Below, piece after piece: positions 9,739 through 19,425 of a stretch of 33,172 nt of DNA. The stretch lies in NCBI RefSeq assembly GCF_001571285.1, contig NZ_BCTM01000040.1, positions 1-33,172 on the forward strand. Reading direction: 5' to 3'. The stretch is from Kluyvera cryocrescens NBRC 102467 (GTDB lineage: Bacteria; Pseudomonadota; Gammaproteobacteria; Enterobacterales; Enterobacteriaceae). Below the pieces are notes generated by a model. It saw nothing but the letters and a program-made list of their open reading frames with translations. It did not search any database and was not told where the DNA came from. Every line of letters starts with the position of its first letter. The stretch's first letter is position 1. The position numbers were made by a program, and so were the translations under genes.

Positions 9739-10809
9739 TTACCCCAGACGAGCCGCCAGATGGCCGCGTAAATCCTTGTCGAGCTCACGCAGCAGCGCGT
9801 CCGTCGTTTCCCAGCTGATGCATGCATCGGTAACCGAAACGCCGTATTTCATATCACAGCGCGGCTGCTCGGAAGACTGGTTGCCTTCGTGAATATTGCT
9901 CTCAATCATCAGACCAATAATAGAACGGTTACCGTCCTTGATCTGTGCGACAACGGATTCCGCCACCGCAGGCTGACGGCGGTAGTCTTTATTGGAATTA
10001 CCATGACTGCAATCTACCATCAGCGAGGCGCGCAGTCCTGCTTGTTCCATCTCTTTTTCGCACTGCGCCACGTCCTCCGGACCGTAGTTCGGCTTTTTGC
10101 CACCGCGCAGAATCACGTGACCATCTGGGTTTCCCTGCGTACGCAGCAGGCAAACCTGACCGGCCTGGTTGATACCAACAAAGCGGTGCGGCATCGCCGC
10201 GGCGCGCATGGCGTTGATCGCGGTTGCCAGGGAGCCATCGGTACCGTTTTTGAATCCTACCGGCATTGACAGACCAGAAGCCATTTCGCGGTGGGTCTGG
10301 GATTCCGTGGTACGGGCACCAATCGCCGACCAGCTAAACAGATCGCCCAGGTACTGCGGGCTGTTCGGATCCAGCGCTTCGGTCGCCAGCGGCAAGCCCA
10401 TGCTGACCAGTTCAACCAGCAGACGACGAGCAATTTTCAAACCACCTTCCACATCAAACGAGCCATCCATATGCGGATCGTTGATAAGCCCTTTCCAACC
10501 CACGGTGGTACGAGGCTTTTCAAAATAGACGCGCATCACCAGGTAGAGGCTATCGCTGACCTCTTCCGCAAGGGTTTTAAATCGACGCGCGTATTCGATG
10601 GCGGCTTCTGGATCGTGAATAGAGCAAGGCCCACACACTACCAGCAGGCGCGGATCGCGACCGGCGATAATGTCAGAAATCGTTTTACGTGACTGGGCGA
10701 TTTGCGCTTCCTGCTCTACGGTGAGCGGGAATTCAGCTTTCAGTTGATCCGGAGTGATCAATACCTGTTCATCGGCGATATTTACGTTGTTCAGCGCGTC
10801 TTTTTGCAT
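9739..10809 (-). CDS. aroF: 3-deoxy-7-phosphoheptulonate synthase, Tyr-sensitive (AroF)
   Basis: AroF is the class I DAHP synthase that condenses phosphoenolpyruvate and erythrose-4-phosphate, the first step of the shikimate pathway. The product is 356 aa, as in E. coli. The metal-site motif CGPCSIHD is at 59-66, with C62 the likely metal ligand. Other family segments are EKPRTTVGWKG, GARTTESQ, GFKNGTDG and DCSHGNSNKD. The start at 10809 (MQKDALNN) is the family start; a frame extending 15 codons upstream runs into the leader. Its pairing with tyrA and the TyrR boxes upstream mark it as the tyrosine-regulated isozyme. Confidence 0.97.
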   Translation of the reverse strand: MQKDALNNVNIADEQVLITPDQLKAEFPLTVEQEAQIAQSRKTISDIIAGRDPRLLVVCGPCSIHDPEAAIEYARRFKTLAEEVSDSLYLVMRVYFEKPRTTVGWKGLINDPHMDGSFDVEGGLKIARRLLVELVSMGLPLATEALDPNSPQYLGDLFSWSAIGARTTESQTHREMASGLSMPVGFKNGTDGSLATAINAMRAAAMPHRFVGINQAGQVCLLRTQGNPDGHVILRGGKKPNYGPEDVAQCEKEMEQAGLRASLMVDCSHGNSNKDYRRQPAVAESVVAQIKDGNRSIIGLMIESNIHEGNQSSEQPRCDMKYGVSVTDACISWETTDALLRELDKDLRGHLAARLG

Positions 10810-10903
10810 GATGGCATTACCTGTATGGCTCGTTTGCGATAGTTGTTTCCTCAATGAGGTGGAGCCACAATATCACAATCAGTAAAGATTTCAATCCAAA
10901 ATA

Positions 10904-10921
10904 CGTACACATTTCTTTACA
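10904..10921 (-). promoter_or_regulatory. TyrR box (weaker) upstream of aroF
   Basis: On the minus strand TGTAAA-N6-TGTACG matches the TyrR consensus TGTAAA-N6-TTTACA in the first half-site and four of six positions in the second. It lies close to a possible promoter (TTGAAA and TATTGT on the minus strand, about 10870-10895), so it could act in tyrosine-dependent repression. Confidence 0.6.
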
Positions 10922-10956
10922 ACATCTAATTTAATGCAAAATAACCCCTCAAATAC

Positions 10957-10974
10957 CGTAAACATATTATTACA
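10957..10974 (-). promoter_or_regulatory. TyrR box (stronger) upstream of aroF
   Basis: On the minus strand TGTAAT-N6-TTTACG matches ten of twelve consensus positions of TGTAAA-N6-TTTACA. With the box at 10904-10921 it forms the multi-box arrangement known at aroF-tyrA operators. The two centres are about 53 bp apart, or five helical turns. Confidence 0.7.
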
Positions 10975-11355
10975 CTAATTCATTCACGGACTGTCGCCCA
11001 ACAATGCATCTGCTCTGATTTCCCCCTATCCCAGCCATTTACTCACCCCTTCTCCTTATCTCAGCAAGCATTCTCTGATTGGCTGAAACAGGCAAAAATT
11101 AGTGCTAAAACGAGTTAAGTTAAAGATAAGCTGATGCTAGCCGATAAATTTAACAATTCCCCTGTTAATCATACTGAATATGACTATGATTACGCGGAGA
11201 GGCTGAAAAATGGGATGAACCGCGTTAATTGATTTTATCTTCATCCGTCAAAACAAATACCACTTCAAGATTTTACTTAAATCGTACAAATCGAATTTCT
11301 GACATAATGATGGCTTTGATAAACAATGATATTCTGCCAAAAACTCTCCAGGGTG
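10975..11355. other. Intergenic region aroF-yfiR without a convincing gene
   Basis: In E. coli this interval carries the small gene yfiL. No yfiL-like reading frame was recognised here. The only clear element is the sigma-28 type promoter (11121-11147). The rest is AT-rich leader sequence with no strong ORF. Confidence 0.5.
11121..11147 (+). promoter_or_regulatory. Sigma-28 (FliA) type promoter upstream of yfiR-dgcN-yfiB
   Basis: TAAAGATA (11121-11128), exactly 11 bases, then GCCGATAA (11140-11147). The FliA consensus is TAAAGTTT-N11-GCCGATAA: the -10 box is perfect, the first five bases of the -35 box match, and the spacer is exact. It points toward yfiR, with an inferred leader of about 200 bases. 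No other gene in this direction lies closer. Confidence 0.75.
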
Positions 11356-11922
11356 ATGATTTCCAGAGCGGTACGGCGGATTTTCGTGAGAAATTCAATC
11401 TTGATCTCTTTGCTTCGACTAACTCTGGTGCTAATGCTATCTCTGATGCTGGCCCCGGCAACTGCCGCCCCCCTCACCGAAACGGATAAATCGGTACGTT
11501 CGATCGTGTCAGGCATTGTGAGCTACACCCGCTGGCCTTCACTTTCTGGCTCACCGAAGCTCTGTATTTTTGCCAGCGCCAGGTATCTGCAGGCACTGAG
11601 CACGGTCGATGGGCAAAGTTCTCTGCCTTACATCCCGGTGTTGGTCCGTACGCCTCAGGACGCACTGACAGCCCGTTGTGATGGTATTTATTTCGGTACG
11701 GAATCTCCTGAACGGCAGGTTGAATTAATCTCGCAATATCACCGTCAGCCTTTACTATTAATCTCCGAGCACAACCCGGAATGCATTATTGGCAGCGCAT
11801 TTTGCTTAATTACGGATGAGCCGCGAATCAGATTCTCCGTCAATCTGGATGCGCTGTCTCGCAGCGGTGTAAGAGTTAATCCGGATGTATTAATGCTTGC
11901 AAGGAATAAGCAGCATGAATAA
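11356..11922 (+). CDS. yfiR: Periplasmic repressor YfiR of the diguanylate cyclase DgcN
   Basis: The product is about 188 aa. YfiR family proteins bind the periplasmic domain of YfiN/DgcN and hold it inactive; envelope or redox stress relieves this. A basic start and hydrophobic stretch (about 12-37, ending ATA-A) form a signal peptide. The mature part carries [21 protein letters not shown] and [11 protein letters not shown]. The four cysteines (C70, C108, C143, C150) fit the two disulfides of the family. The exact start is uncertain: ATG 11356 is preferred, but an in-frame ATG at 11326 exists and the N-terminus is longer than in K-12. The end overlaps dgcN by eight bases. Confidence 0.85.
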   Translation: MISRAVRRIFVRNSILISLLRLTLVLMLSLMLAPATAAPLTETDKSVRSIVSGIVSYTRWPSLSGSPKLCIFASARYLQALSTVDGQSSLPYIPVLVRTPQDALTARCDGIYFGTESPERQVELISQYHRQPLLLISEHNPECIIGSAFCLITDEPRIRFSVNLDALSRSGVRVNPDVLMLARNKQHE

Positions 11923-13135
11923 GGACTCCACCTTCACATCGCGCCCGACGTTTAAAAAAACGTTACGCCGCATCAATATGATAAGTGTAATCGTAACGAT
12001 GACGCTTATATGGCTTTTGCTGTGCTTTGCTTCCGTGGTGACATTAAAGCAATATGCGCAGAAAAACCTCGAATTAACCGGCGCGTCCATGAGCCATACC
12101 CTTGAAGCGGCGCTGGTTTTCAACGATCCGCAGGCTGCGAATGAGACGCTGGCCACGCTTGGTCAGCAAGGGCAGTTTGCCATGGCGAATGTGCTCGACA
12201 TCCATGACAAGCAGTTTGCCCATTGGGTATGGAACCCAGAGGACAGCAGCGACACGCTGGGTGCGTTGGTCAGCCATTGGCTGTTCCCTGTTCCCATCTC
12301 CCAGCCAATCATGCATAACGGTCAGCCGATTGGCGAGATTCGCCTGGCAGCGCGCGATACGCTGATCGGCCACTTTATCTGGACGTCATTCGCCGTACTC
12401 ACCGGCTGCATTCTTTTCGCTTCAATTATTGCTCTCACCATTACGCGTTCCTTGCATCATGGCATGGTCGAAGAGATACAAAACATCACCGATGTGGTTC
12501 ACGATGCTCGCAAAAACCGTAACTTCTCGCGACGGGTAAAAGAAGGACGTATCGAAGAGTTTCATCGTCTCGGTGAAGACTTCAACAGCCTGCTTGATGA
12601 AATGGAAGAGTGGCAGATGAAGCTGCAGGAGAAGAATGCTCAATTGATGCGGACGGCCATGCATGATCCTCTCACCGGCCTTGCAAACCGAGCCGCTTTC
12701 CGCAATAGCATTGCGGCATTGATGACCAATTCTGCGGCAAAAACCAACTCTGCTCTGCTGTTCCTCGACGGTGACAACTTTAAACAGATCAACGATACCT
12801 GGGGACACGCTGCGGGCGACTGCGTGCTGATTGAAGTCGCCAGCAGGATGATTGAGTTTGGCGGTCAACGCTACCAGTCATATCGCCTTGGCGGTGACGA
12901 ATTTGCCATGGTGATAACCGGTGTCCACTCTGAAGTTGATGTGCAACACATTAGCGCGGCGCTGGCACAGCAGTTTAGCCGCCCATTTGATCTCCATAAC
13001 GGACATCACACCCCCATGTCTTTGAGCATCGGTTTCGCGCTGGCATGGGAAAACAACTCGCTGGAAACGTTACTGGAAAGAGCGGACCATAATATGTATC
13101 AGGCGAAAAATCAGCGAACTAAAACAATAAGCTAG
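11915..13135 (+). CDS. dgcN: Membrane diguanylate cyclase DgcN (YfiN)
   Basis: DgcN makes c-di-GMP from two GTP. In E. coli it is released from YfiR by envelope stress and can block cell division and motility. The product is 406 aa, with TM1 (about 23-44), a periplasmic CHASE8/PAS-like sensor (45-153), TM2 (154-177), a HAMP linker (about 178-230) and a GGDEF domain with an intact GGDEF signature at 326-330. The inhibitory I-site RxxD is absent from its normal place before the signature (GQRY there), as in the K-12 protein, so product inhibition may be weak. The start at 11915 has an AAGGAA ribosome site and overlaps the yfiR stop. The gene is co-transcribed with yfiR and yfiB. Confidence 0.95.
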   Translation: MNKDSTFTSRPTFKKTLRRINMISVIVTMTLIWLLLCFASVVTLKQYAQKNLELTGASMSHTLEAALVFNDPQAANETLATLGQQGQFAMANVLDIHDKQFAHWVWNPEDSSDTLGALVSHWLFPVPISQPIMHNGQPIGEIRLAARDTLIGHFIWTSFAVLTGCILFASIIALTITRSLHHGMVEEIQNITDVVHDARKNRNFSRRVKEGRIEEFHRLGEDFNSLLDEMEEWQMKLQEKNAQLMRTAMHDPLTGLANRAAFRNSIAALMTNSAAKTNSALLFLDGDNFKQINDTWGHAAGDCVLIEVASRMIEFGGQRYQSYRLGGDEFAMVITGVHSEVDVQHISAALAQQFSRPFDLHNGHHTPMSLSIGFALAWENNSLETLLERADHNMYQAKNQRTKTIS

Positions 13136-13148
13136 AAAGGAAAATGAT

Positions 13149-13634
13149 ATGTTAAAGCGATACTTTGCACCACTGTTACTGGCATCACTGGTCATTTCCG
13201 GTTGTCAGACACCGCCAAAGGGCAAATTCTCGCCTGAACAGATCGCCGCCATGCAATCTTACGGCTTTAATGAATTAAACGGCGACTGGTCGCTGGGTCT
13301 GTCAGCGAAGATCCTGTTTGATAAAAATGAAGCTACGCTGCAGCCAGAAAGTGAAACGCAGATTGAGTCCATGGCCTCGCGTCTGGCGGCGACCGGACTG
13401 AATCACGCCCGGATGGATGGTCACACGGATAACTACGGTGAAGACAGCTATAACGAAGCGCTATCGCTTAAACGAGCAAATGCCGTTGCCGATGCCTGGG
13501 CAAAAGGCGCCCATGTCCCGCGCAGTAACCTCACCACGCGGGGATTAGGCAAAAAATACCCCGCCGCCAGCAACAGTACCAGCCAGGGTCGCGCTGAGAA
13601 CCGCCGGGTTGCGGTGGTCATCAGCACGCCTTAA
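13149..13634 (+). CDS. yfiB: OmpA-family lipoprotein YfiB
   Basis: The product is 161 aa. A short signal peptide ends in VISGC with C19 as the lipidated cysteine. An OmpA-like peptidoglycan-binding domain follows (about 50-160), with DGHTDNYG, NEALSLKRA and GRAENRRV. In Pseudomonas, YfiB sits in the outer membrane and sequesters YfiR, which frees YfiN. Its place as third gene of yfiR-dgcN-yfiB fits that role. It starts 13 bases after dgcN and converges with the PepSY gene, two bases away, with no visible terminator. Confidence 0.93.
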   Translation: MLKRYFAPLLLASLVISGCQTPPKGKFSPEQIAAMQSYGFNELNGDWSLGLSAKILFDKNEATLQPESETQIESMASRLAATGLNHARMDGHTDNYGEDSYNEALSLKRANAVADAWAKGAHVPRSNLTTRGLGKKYPAASNSTSQGRAENRRVAVVISTP

Positions 13635-13636
13635 GT

Positions 13637-15010
13637 TTACTTAACAGACGACTCGGCGAGTGACACATTCGCTGCCGCTCGCCAGCGCAGCACATCAAAC
13701 AGAATAAACAACGCCAGGCTCGCTCCCATCACAGGCAGCGCGACGCCACACGCAATAGCCATAGCCAATGTCGTCAGCCGAGCGGGTAATGAAAGCGCCC
13801 GCCAACTGTGTGACAGCGTGAGTAACGGATTTATCGGCGACTGCGCCGGGCGTTTAATCCACCATAGACGATAGCCCATCACAATCGCCGCACACAACGC
13901 CACCCCAAAGACGATCAGCAGCAGCTGATTCGGCAAACCAAACAATACGCCCATGTGGAAATCTACCCCCCAGCGCGTCAGTTTTGCCATCAGCGGGAAG
14001 TGGGCAAACTGGGTGTGATCCACGACCGTCATGGTATGAGGATCGACGGCCACGGCATCAACCTGAGTTGGCCAGCGGCGATCGTTCTCAGTCACCGTCC
14101 AGGCGCGATCGTCACTACGTGGCGGACGGATCTCCAGATGCGTCGCGCTGATACCCGCGCGCTGCGCAAGATTCAGGATCGCATCAATGTTGTCGTATGC
14201 CATCGGCGGCTCGTCCATGACCATTGCAGCATGGTCTCCGTGATGCCCGGCATGAGGAGCCATTTCCATTGTCTGTGCACCGTTCAACTGGGTATTCACC
14301 TGCGGTGTTAACCAGTTAAAGGCGGCCCGCATTTTATCAACGTTACCCCCTGCCCACTGCGACCAGGTCAGCCCGGTGGCCGAGAACAACAGCATTCCGG
14401 CCAGCAGACACCAGCCGAGCGTAACGTGAACCCGTCGGGTATTTTGCAGACGATTTTTGATCCGCCGCTTTGGCCGGGTAAAGGCCCACAGGACAATCCC
14501 CCCCAGTGCCGCAACCCACATCCACGAGGCTGCAAGTTCACTATAAAGTCGGCCAATATCACCCAGCAGCAGCGAGCGGTGCGCATAATCGATCCACTGG
14601 CGCAGCGGTAATATCCCACTGGTACCGTAAACCGTCATATCGCCTTTCACCGCCAACGTGACGGGATCGATAAAGATGGCTCGGTTTTCCGACTCGCCGA
14701 GCGAAGGATCGGCGAACATCACCCGCGTCGTTTCACCCGGCTCCAGGGCCGGGCGTACCGCGTTCAGACGCAGCGGCGCGGCAAGCTCTCGCTGCGCCAC
14801 GGAAATCTGTTCTACTAGCGGATGCCGCTCGCCTTCCGAGCTGGCGTGCAGCGCCTGCGCATAAACCCAGTTTTCCAGTTGCGGCGTGGCCACATAAAGC
14901 GTGCCGGTCAACGCGGCGACAAAGATGAAAGGCCCAACAAACAGGCCGATAAAGAAATGCAGGCGGCGAAGCAGATGCGTCCAGGCCGCCCGCGAGGTGC
15001 AGGTTGTCAT
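13637..15010 (-). CDS. PepSY-associated TM domain protein, His/Met-rich (possible copper or iron role)
   Basis: The product is a 457-aa polytopic inner-membrane protein of the PepSY_TM family, whose members often go with metal uptake or reduction. TM segments are near 18-40, 163-178, 195-216, 355-380 and 405-440. A large periplasmic loop carries MEMAPHAGHHGDHAAMVM (248-265), a Met/His cluster typical of copper binding. Conserved helix histidines (H18, H144, H195) could ligate haem, as proposed for relatives. AAGGA lies just before the ATG. The upstream gene in the same direction, 56 bases away, is a Met/His-rich DUF2946 protein, so the two are probably one operon. Neither is present here in K-12. 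The function is inferred only. Confidence 0.8.
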   Translation of the reverse strand: MTTCTSRAAWTHLLRRLHFFIGLFVGPFIFVAALTGTLYVATPQLENWVYAQALHASSEGERHPLVEQISVAQRELAAPLRLNAVRPALEPGETTRVMFADPSLGESENRAIFIDPVTLAVKGDMTVYGTSGILPLRQWIDYAHRSLLLGDIGRLYSELAASWMWVAALGGIVLWAFTRPKRRIKNRLQNTRRVHVTLGWCLLAGMLLFSATGLTWSQWAGGNVDKMRAAFNWLTPQVNTQLNGAQTMEMAPHAGHHGDHAAMVMDEPPMAYDNIDAILNLAQRAGISATHLEIRPPRSDDRAWTVTENDRRWPTQVDAVAVDPHTMTVVDHTQFAHFPLMAKLTRWGVDFHMGVLFGLPNQLLLIVFGVALCAAIVMGYRLWWIKRPAQSPINPLLTLSHSWRALSLPARLTTLAMAIACGVALPVMGASLALFILFDVLRWRAAANVSLAESSVK

Positions 15011-15040
15011 ACTTTTCCTTCATATAGGCGAAAAGAGTCG

Positions 15041-15056
15041 TGACGCTTAGGCGTCA
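15041..15056. repeat. Short palindrome between DUF2946 and PepSY genes
   Basis: TGACGC (15041-15046), four bases, then GCGTCA (15051-15056). It lies about 30 bases before the PepSY gene start. There is no T-run, so it is not a simple terminator. It could be an operator or an mRNA processing hairpin. Confidence 0.5.
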
Positions 15057-15066
15057 TTTATCGTTA

Positions 15067-15468
15067 TTAACTGGGGAAAGCAGACAACTGCGGCGGTGCG
15101 CGGGTATCGGGAAATAGCCAGGGAAACTCGAACCAGTGGGCGAGCAACGGCGGGAAAGATGGCGTAGAAACACGTAACAACAGTGCACAAAGCAGCGCAC
15201 AAAGCGCCAGTATCAGCCCGGGGACATGAGTTAACAGGACACAGTAGCCACAGGCTTCCCCATGGTCGATAGGCATTGTATCCGACGCAGAATGATGTGC
15301 AGGCATCGGCATGTTCATCTCATGATGCATACCGGGCATGGCGCTCATCGGTGATTGCTGTAACGAAATGGAGACCAGCGGAGCGAAAATAATCAATGCC
15401 ATAGCCAACAGCGCAAGCCAGGCGGCTCGCCGTTTTCGTGTCGCTATGCTGATTGCTGTTTTGCTCAC
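15067..15468 (-). CDS. DUF2946 family small membrane protein, Met/His-rich
   Basis: The product is 133 aa, starting at a GTG with GGAGGG about six bases upstream (an ATG nearby is out of frame). A basic N-terminus leads into TM1 (about 15-36). A periplasmic stretch (41-69) is dense in Met and His (MPGMHHEMNMPMPAHH), followed by the family motif C73-x-x-C76 and TM2 (about 83-103). DUF2946 proteins occur near copper transport and TonB copper receptor genes. The likely job is copper binding with the PepSY protein downstream. This is inference from composition and context; the substrate metal is not shown. Confidence 0.75.
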   Translation of the reverse strand: MSKTAISIATRKRRAAWLALLAMALIIFAPLVSISLQQSPMSAMPGMHHEMNMPMPAHHSASDTMPIDHGEACGYCVLLTHVPGLILALCALLCALLLRVSTPSFPPLLAHWFEFPWLFPDTRAPPQLSAFPS

Positions 15469-15542
15469 CCATCCCTCCCAGTCACCGGGGGCATTGTAAA
15501 TGATTTATCAGCAAGATGTTAACGCATGGTGCCTTCAGGGAT

Positions 15543-15576
15543 AAAAAAAGGGCCAGCCCGGAGGCTAGCCCTTTTC
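15543..15576 (-). terminator. Terminator of the rpsP-rimM-trmD-rplS operon
   Basis: On the minus strand AAAAGGGCTAGCC (15563-15575) pairs with GGCTGGCCCTTTT (15546-15558) across a four-base loop, with one G-T type pair. A T-run follows. It lies about 25 bases past the rplS stop. Confidence 0.92.
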
Positions 15577-15601
15577 TAACAGGATGTCGCTTGCGCGAAT
15601 C

Positions 15602-15952
<351 letters not shown>

Positions 15953-15990
15953 TTAATCTCTTATCCTGGGTAAACTGATATTTGGGGGTC

Positions 15991-16758
15991 TTAGACCAGC
16001 CCATCATGTTTATGTTGCTGTTGTGCGTGTTCCGTTTTGAACTCCGCCAGCAACCTTGCTTGCTCTTCAGTCAGAGCCAGGTTTTCCAGAAGTTCAGGTC
16101 TTCTAAGCCAGGAGCGGCCCAGCGACTGCTTCAAACGCCAGCGACGTATCTCGGCATGGTTCCCCGACAGCAGAACTGGCGGTACTTCCATCCCTTCCAA
16201 CACTTCAGGGCGAGTATAGTGTGGACAATCCAGCAATCCATCAGCAAACGAATCTTCGATTGCTGAAGCTTCATGACCCAGTACACCCGGAATAAACCGG
16301 GAAACAGAGTCGATCAGCGTCATTGCCGGTAACTCTCCACCGCTGAGAACGTAATCGCCGATAGACCATTCTTCGTCAATCTCGGTCTGAATCACGCGCT
16401 CATCGATACCTTCGTAGCGACCGCACACCAGAATCAGCTTTTGATTCGTTGCCAGTTCGCTGACGCCCGCTTGATCAAGCTTGCGTCCCTGAGGTGACAG
16501 ATAAATCACCTTCGCGCCTTCACCTGCCGCGGCTTTTGCTGCGTTGATGGCGTCCCGCAAAGGTTGCACCATCATTAACATCCCCGGTCCGCCGCCGTAA
16601 GGACGATCGTCCACGGTACGGTGCCGGTCATGAGCAAAGTCACGAGGACTCCAGCTCTGGATGTTCAGCAGGCCATTTTTTACTGCCCGGCCAGTTACCC
16701 CGTAATCGGTAATTGCGCGGAACATTTCAGGAAACAGGCTAATTATGCCAATCCACAT
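15991..16758 (-). CDS. trmD: tRNA (guanine(37)-N1)-methyltransferase TrmD
   Basis: TrmD methylates G37 of tRNAs that read CNN and some other codons and prevents +1 frameshifts. It is an essential SPOUT-class enzyme. The product is 255 aa with the trefoil-knot segments [23 protein letters not shown] and [11 protein letters not shown]154 and the catalytic D169 ([17 protein letters not shown]) are present. It lies 30 bases after rimM in the operon. Confidence 0.98.
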   Translation of the reverse strand: MWIGIISLFPEMFRAITDYGVTGRAVKNGLLNIQSWSPRDFAHDRHRTVDDRPYGGGPGMLMMVQPLRDAINAAKAAAGEGAKVIYLSPQGRKLDQAGVSELATNQKLILVCGRYEGIDERVIQTEIDEEWSIGDYVLSGGELPAMTLIDSVSRFIPGVLGHEASAIEDSFADGLLDCPHYTRPEVLEGMEVPPVLLSGNHAEIRRWRLKQSLGRSWLRRPELLENLALTEEQARLLAEFKTEHAQQQHKHDGLV

Positions 16759-16788
16759 AGCGCCGTCTTTTACCGTTTATCCGGAGAT

Positions 16789-17337
16789 TTAAAAACCAGG
16801 ATCCCAATCTACTTCGATAGTACGAGTAGTGAGATCGACTTTCTTGATAACCTGCCCATCGAGGAACGGTACGAGACGTTCCTTGATGCCAAATGCATCT
16901 TTCAGGTTTGCCTTAATGACGAGAACGTCATTCGACCCGGTTTCCATCATATCGATGACTTTACCGAGACCGTAGCCTTCAGTGGTCACTACCTGGCAGC
17001 CCATAAGGTCTTTCCAATAGTAGTTACCATCGTCCAGCGCCGGCAGCTGTGATGAATCAACGATAATCTCGCAATTCGTCAGCAGATTCGCGGCATCGCG
17101 ATCGTCAACGCCTTTCAGCTTAATGACGATATCCTGATTGTGGTAGCGCCAGCTTTCCAGCTCAACGGTCTGCCACTGACCCGCCTTCTGGATTAACCAG
17201 GGCTGATAGTCAAAAATGCTTTCGGCGTCCTCGGTGGAGGAAAACACTCTGAGCCAACCACGGATACCGTAGGAAGAACCCATTTTGCCCAATACGATCG
17301 GATCAACAGGTGCTTTTGCGGCGAGTTGTTTGCTCAT
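16789..17337 (-). CDS. rimM: Ribosome maturation factor RimM
   Basis: RimM binds S19 and helps mature the head of the 30S subunit. The product is 182 aa with the N-terminal RimM barrel ([19 protein letters not shown]) and a C-terminal PRC-barrel ([11 protein letters not shown] to [15 protein letters not shown]). The start at 17337 (MSKQL) is chosen because GGTGG lies five bases upstream. The ATG at 17340 is too close to it, and a GTG at 17346 would add three residues. It starts 18 bases after rpsP. Confidence 0.97.
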   Translation of the reverse strand: MSKQLAAKAPVDPIVLGKMGSSYGIRGWLRVFSSTEDAESIFDYQPWLIQKAGQWQTVELESWRYHNQDIVIKLKGVDDRDAANLLTNCEIIVDSSQLPALDDGNYYWKDLMGCQVVTTEGYGLGKVIDMMETGSNDVLVIKANLKDAFGIKERLVPFLDGQVIKKVDLTTRTIEVDWDPGF

Positions 17338-17355
17338 CATGACCACCGTGACAGA

Positions 17356-17707
<352 letters not shown>

Positions 17708-17784
17708 TCAACATCTGTCTTTTACCGCACGATAACAAGGGCGTTACCGTTAACGACAGCGTGAAGTCGGTGCGTTCACCGTAA

Positions 17785-17815
17785 ACGGGGTGTGCTGAAT
17801 GCCAGTACACCCCGT
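17785..17815 (-). terminator. Hairpin downstream of ffh (possible terminator)
   Basis: ACGGGGTGT (17785-17793) pairs with ACACCCCGT (17807-17815) around a 13-base loop, 20 bases beyond the ffh stop. Only a short T-run follows on the minus strand, so termination strength is uncertain. Confidence 0.5.
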
Positions 17816-17834
17816 GGTCAATGAAGGGAAATAA

Positions 17835-19199
17835 TTAACGGCCTGGGAATCCTGGTGGCATCATGCCTTTCATCCCGCGCATCATTTTCATCATGCCGCC
17901 CTTCGACTTCATTTTCTTCATCATGCGCTGCATGTCGTCAAACTGCTTCAGCAGACGGTTAACGTCCTGCACCTGCAGGCCACAGCCCTGGGCGATACGA
18001 CGCTTGCGGGAACCTTTGATGATTTCCGGCTTGGCGCGCTCTTTAAAGGTCATGGAGTTGATAATCGCCTCCATACGCACCAGCACTTTATCGTCCATCT
18101 GTGATTTGACGTTGTCAGGGATCTGGCCCATGCCCGGCAGTTTGCCCATCAGGCTAGCCATACCGCCCATGTTTTTCATCTGACGCAGTTGCTCAAGGAA
18201 ATCGGTCAGGTCGAAACCGTCGCCTTTTTTCAGCTTCGTGGCCAGCTTTTCAGCCTGTGCGCGGTCAACCTTACTTTCGATATCTTCGATAAGCGACAGC
18301 ACATCGCCCATACCGAGAATACGGGAGGCGATACGATCCGGGTGGAAGGGTTCCAGCGCTTCCGTTTTCTCGCCGACGCCGAGGAATTTAATCGGCTTGC
18401 CGGTGATATGACGAATAGACAGCGCAGCACCGCCGCGGGCGTCGCCGTCGACTTTGGTCAACACCACCCCGGTTAACGGCAGCGCTTCGTTGAAGGCTTT
18501 CGCAGTGTTCGCCGCATCCTGACCGGTCATGGCGTCAACAACAAACAGGGTTTCTACCGGCTTAATCGCCGCATGAACCTGTTTGATTTCGTCCATCATC
18601 GCTTCATCAACGTGTAAACGACCGGCGGTATCCACCAGCAGCACGTCGTAGAATTTCAGCTTCGCTTCTTTCAGCGCAGCGTTAACGATGTCGATAGGCT
18701 TCTGGCCAACGTCAGACGGGAAGAAGTCCACGCCAACCTGCTCGGCCAGCGTTTCCAACTGTTTGATCGCCGCAGGGCGATAAACGTCCGCAGAAACGAC
18801 CAACACTTTTTTCTTGTGCTTCTCGCGCAGGAATTTACCCAGCTTGCCGACGCTGGTTGTTTTACCCGCACCCTGCAGGCCCGCCATCAGCACGACGGCC
18901 GGCGGTTGTGCGGCCAGATTCAGGCTCTGGTTCTCTTCGCCCATCGCCGAAACCAGTTCGCTACGAACGATTTTGACGAACTCCTGACCCGGCGTCAGGC
19001 TTTTATTAACTTCATGACCAACCGCTTTTTCTTTTACGCGATTGATAAAATCACGCACTACCGGCAGCGCAACGTCAGCTTCCAGCAGCGCCATGCGCAC
19101 TTCGCGCAGCGTCTCTTTTACGTTGTCTTCAGTAAGGCGTCCACGGCCACTGATATTGCGCAGCGTGCGCGACAAACGATCGGTTAAATTATCAAACAT
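17835..19199 (-). CDS. ffh: Signal recognition particle protein Ffh
   Basis: Ffh is the SRP54-type GTPase. With 4.5S RNA it binds signal anchors of inner-membrane proteins and docks on FtsY. The product is 454 aa. It has an N domain (1-95), a G domain with P-loop GLQGAGKT (107-114), DTAGR and TKVDG, and a Met-rich M domain (about 296-454) ending GGMMKMMRGMKGMMPPGFPGR-like (methionine-rich). The start at 19199 (MFDNLTDRL) is the family start; a frame reaching 19334 extends into the promoter. It is divergent from ypjD and one residue longer than K-12 Ffh in the tail. Confidence 0.97.
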   Translation of the reverse strand: MFDNLTDRLSRTLRNISGRGRLTEDNVKETLREVRMALLEADVALPVVRDFINRVKEKAVGHEVNKSLTPGQEFVKIVRSELVSAMGEENQSLNLAAQPPAVVLMAGLQGAGKTTSVGKLGKFLREKHKKKVLVVSADVYRPAAIKQLETLAEQVGVDFFPSDVGQKPIDIVNAALKEAKLKFYDVLLVDTAGRLHVDEAMMDEIKQVHAAIKPVETLFVVDAMTGQDAANTAKAFNEALPLTGVVLTKVDGDARGGAALSIRHITGKPIKFLGVGEKTEALEPFHPDRIASRILGMGDVLSLIEDIESKVDRAQAEKLATKLKKGDGFDLTDFLEQLRQMKNMGGMASLMGKLPGMGQIPDNVKSQMDDKVLVRMEAIINSMTFKERAKPEIIKGSRKRRIAQGCGLQVQDVNRLLKQFDDMQRMMKKMKSKGGMMKMMRGMKGMMPPGFPGR

Positions 19200-19425
19200 T
19201 GTCTCTCGCCTGGGGTGGAAACGGTGAGTCGCTAACGCGACAATAAAACGGAAATTTGCCGGAGTATAACACGACAGAGGCCGAGTTGTGATGCTGCGGT
19301 TGACGCTGAGGTCACGTAACGTTATGTGCATCATCCTGCAACCAGGCTACGCGCCTTGATACAACTCAACGGATTTTGCGTATATACTGCATCTCTTTCT
19401 TCTATTTGACGACTGCCGACTCTTT

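Noticed and set aside
19200-19334. 45-codon N-terminal extension of Ffh
   Set aside because: Ffh proteins start MFDNL; the extension covers the divergent promoter region.
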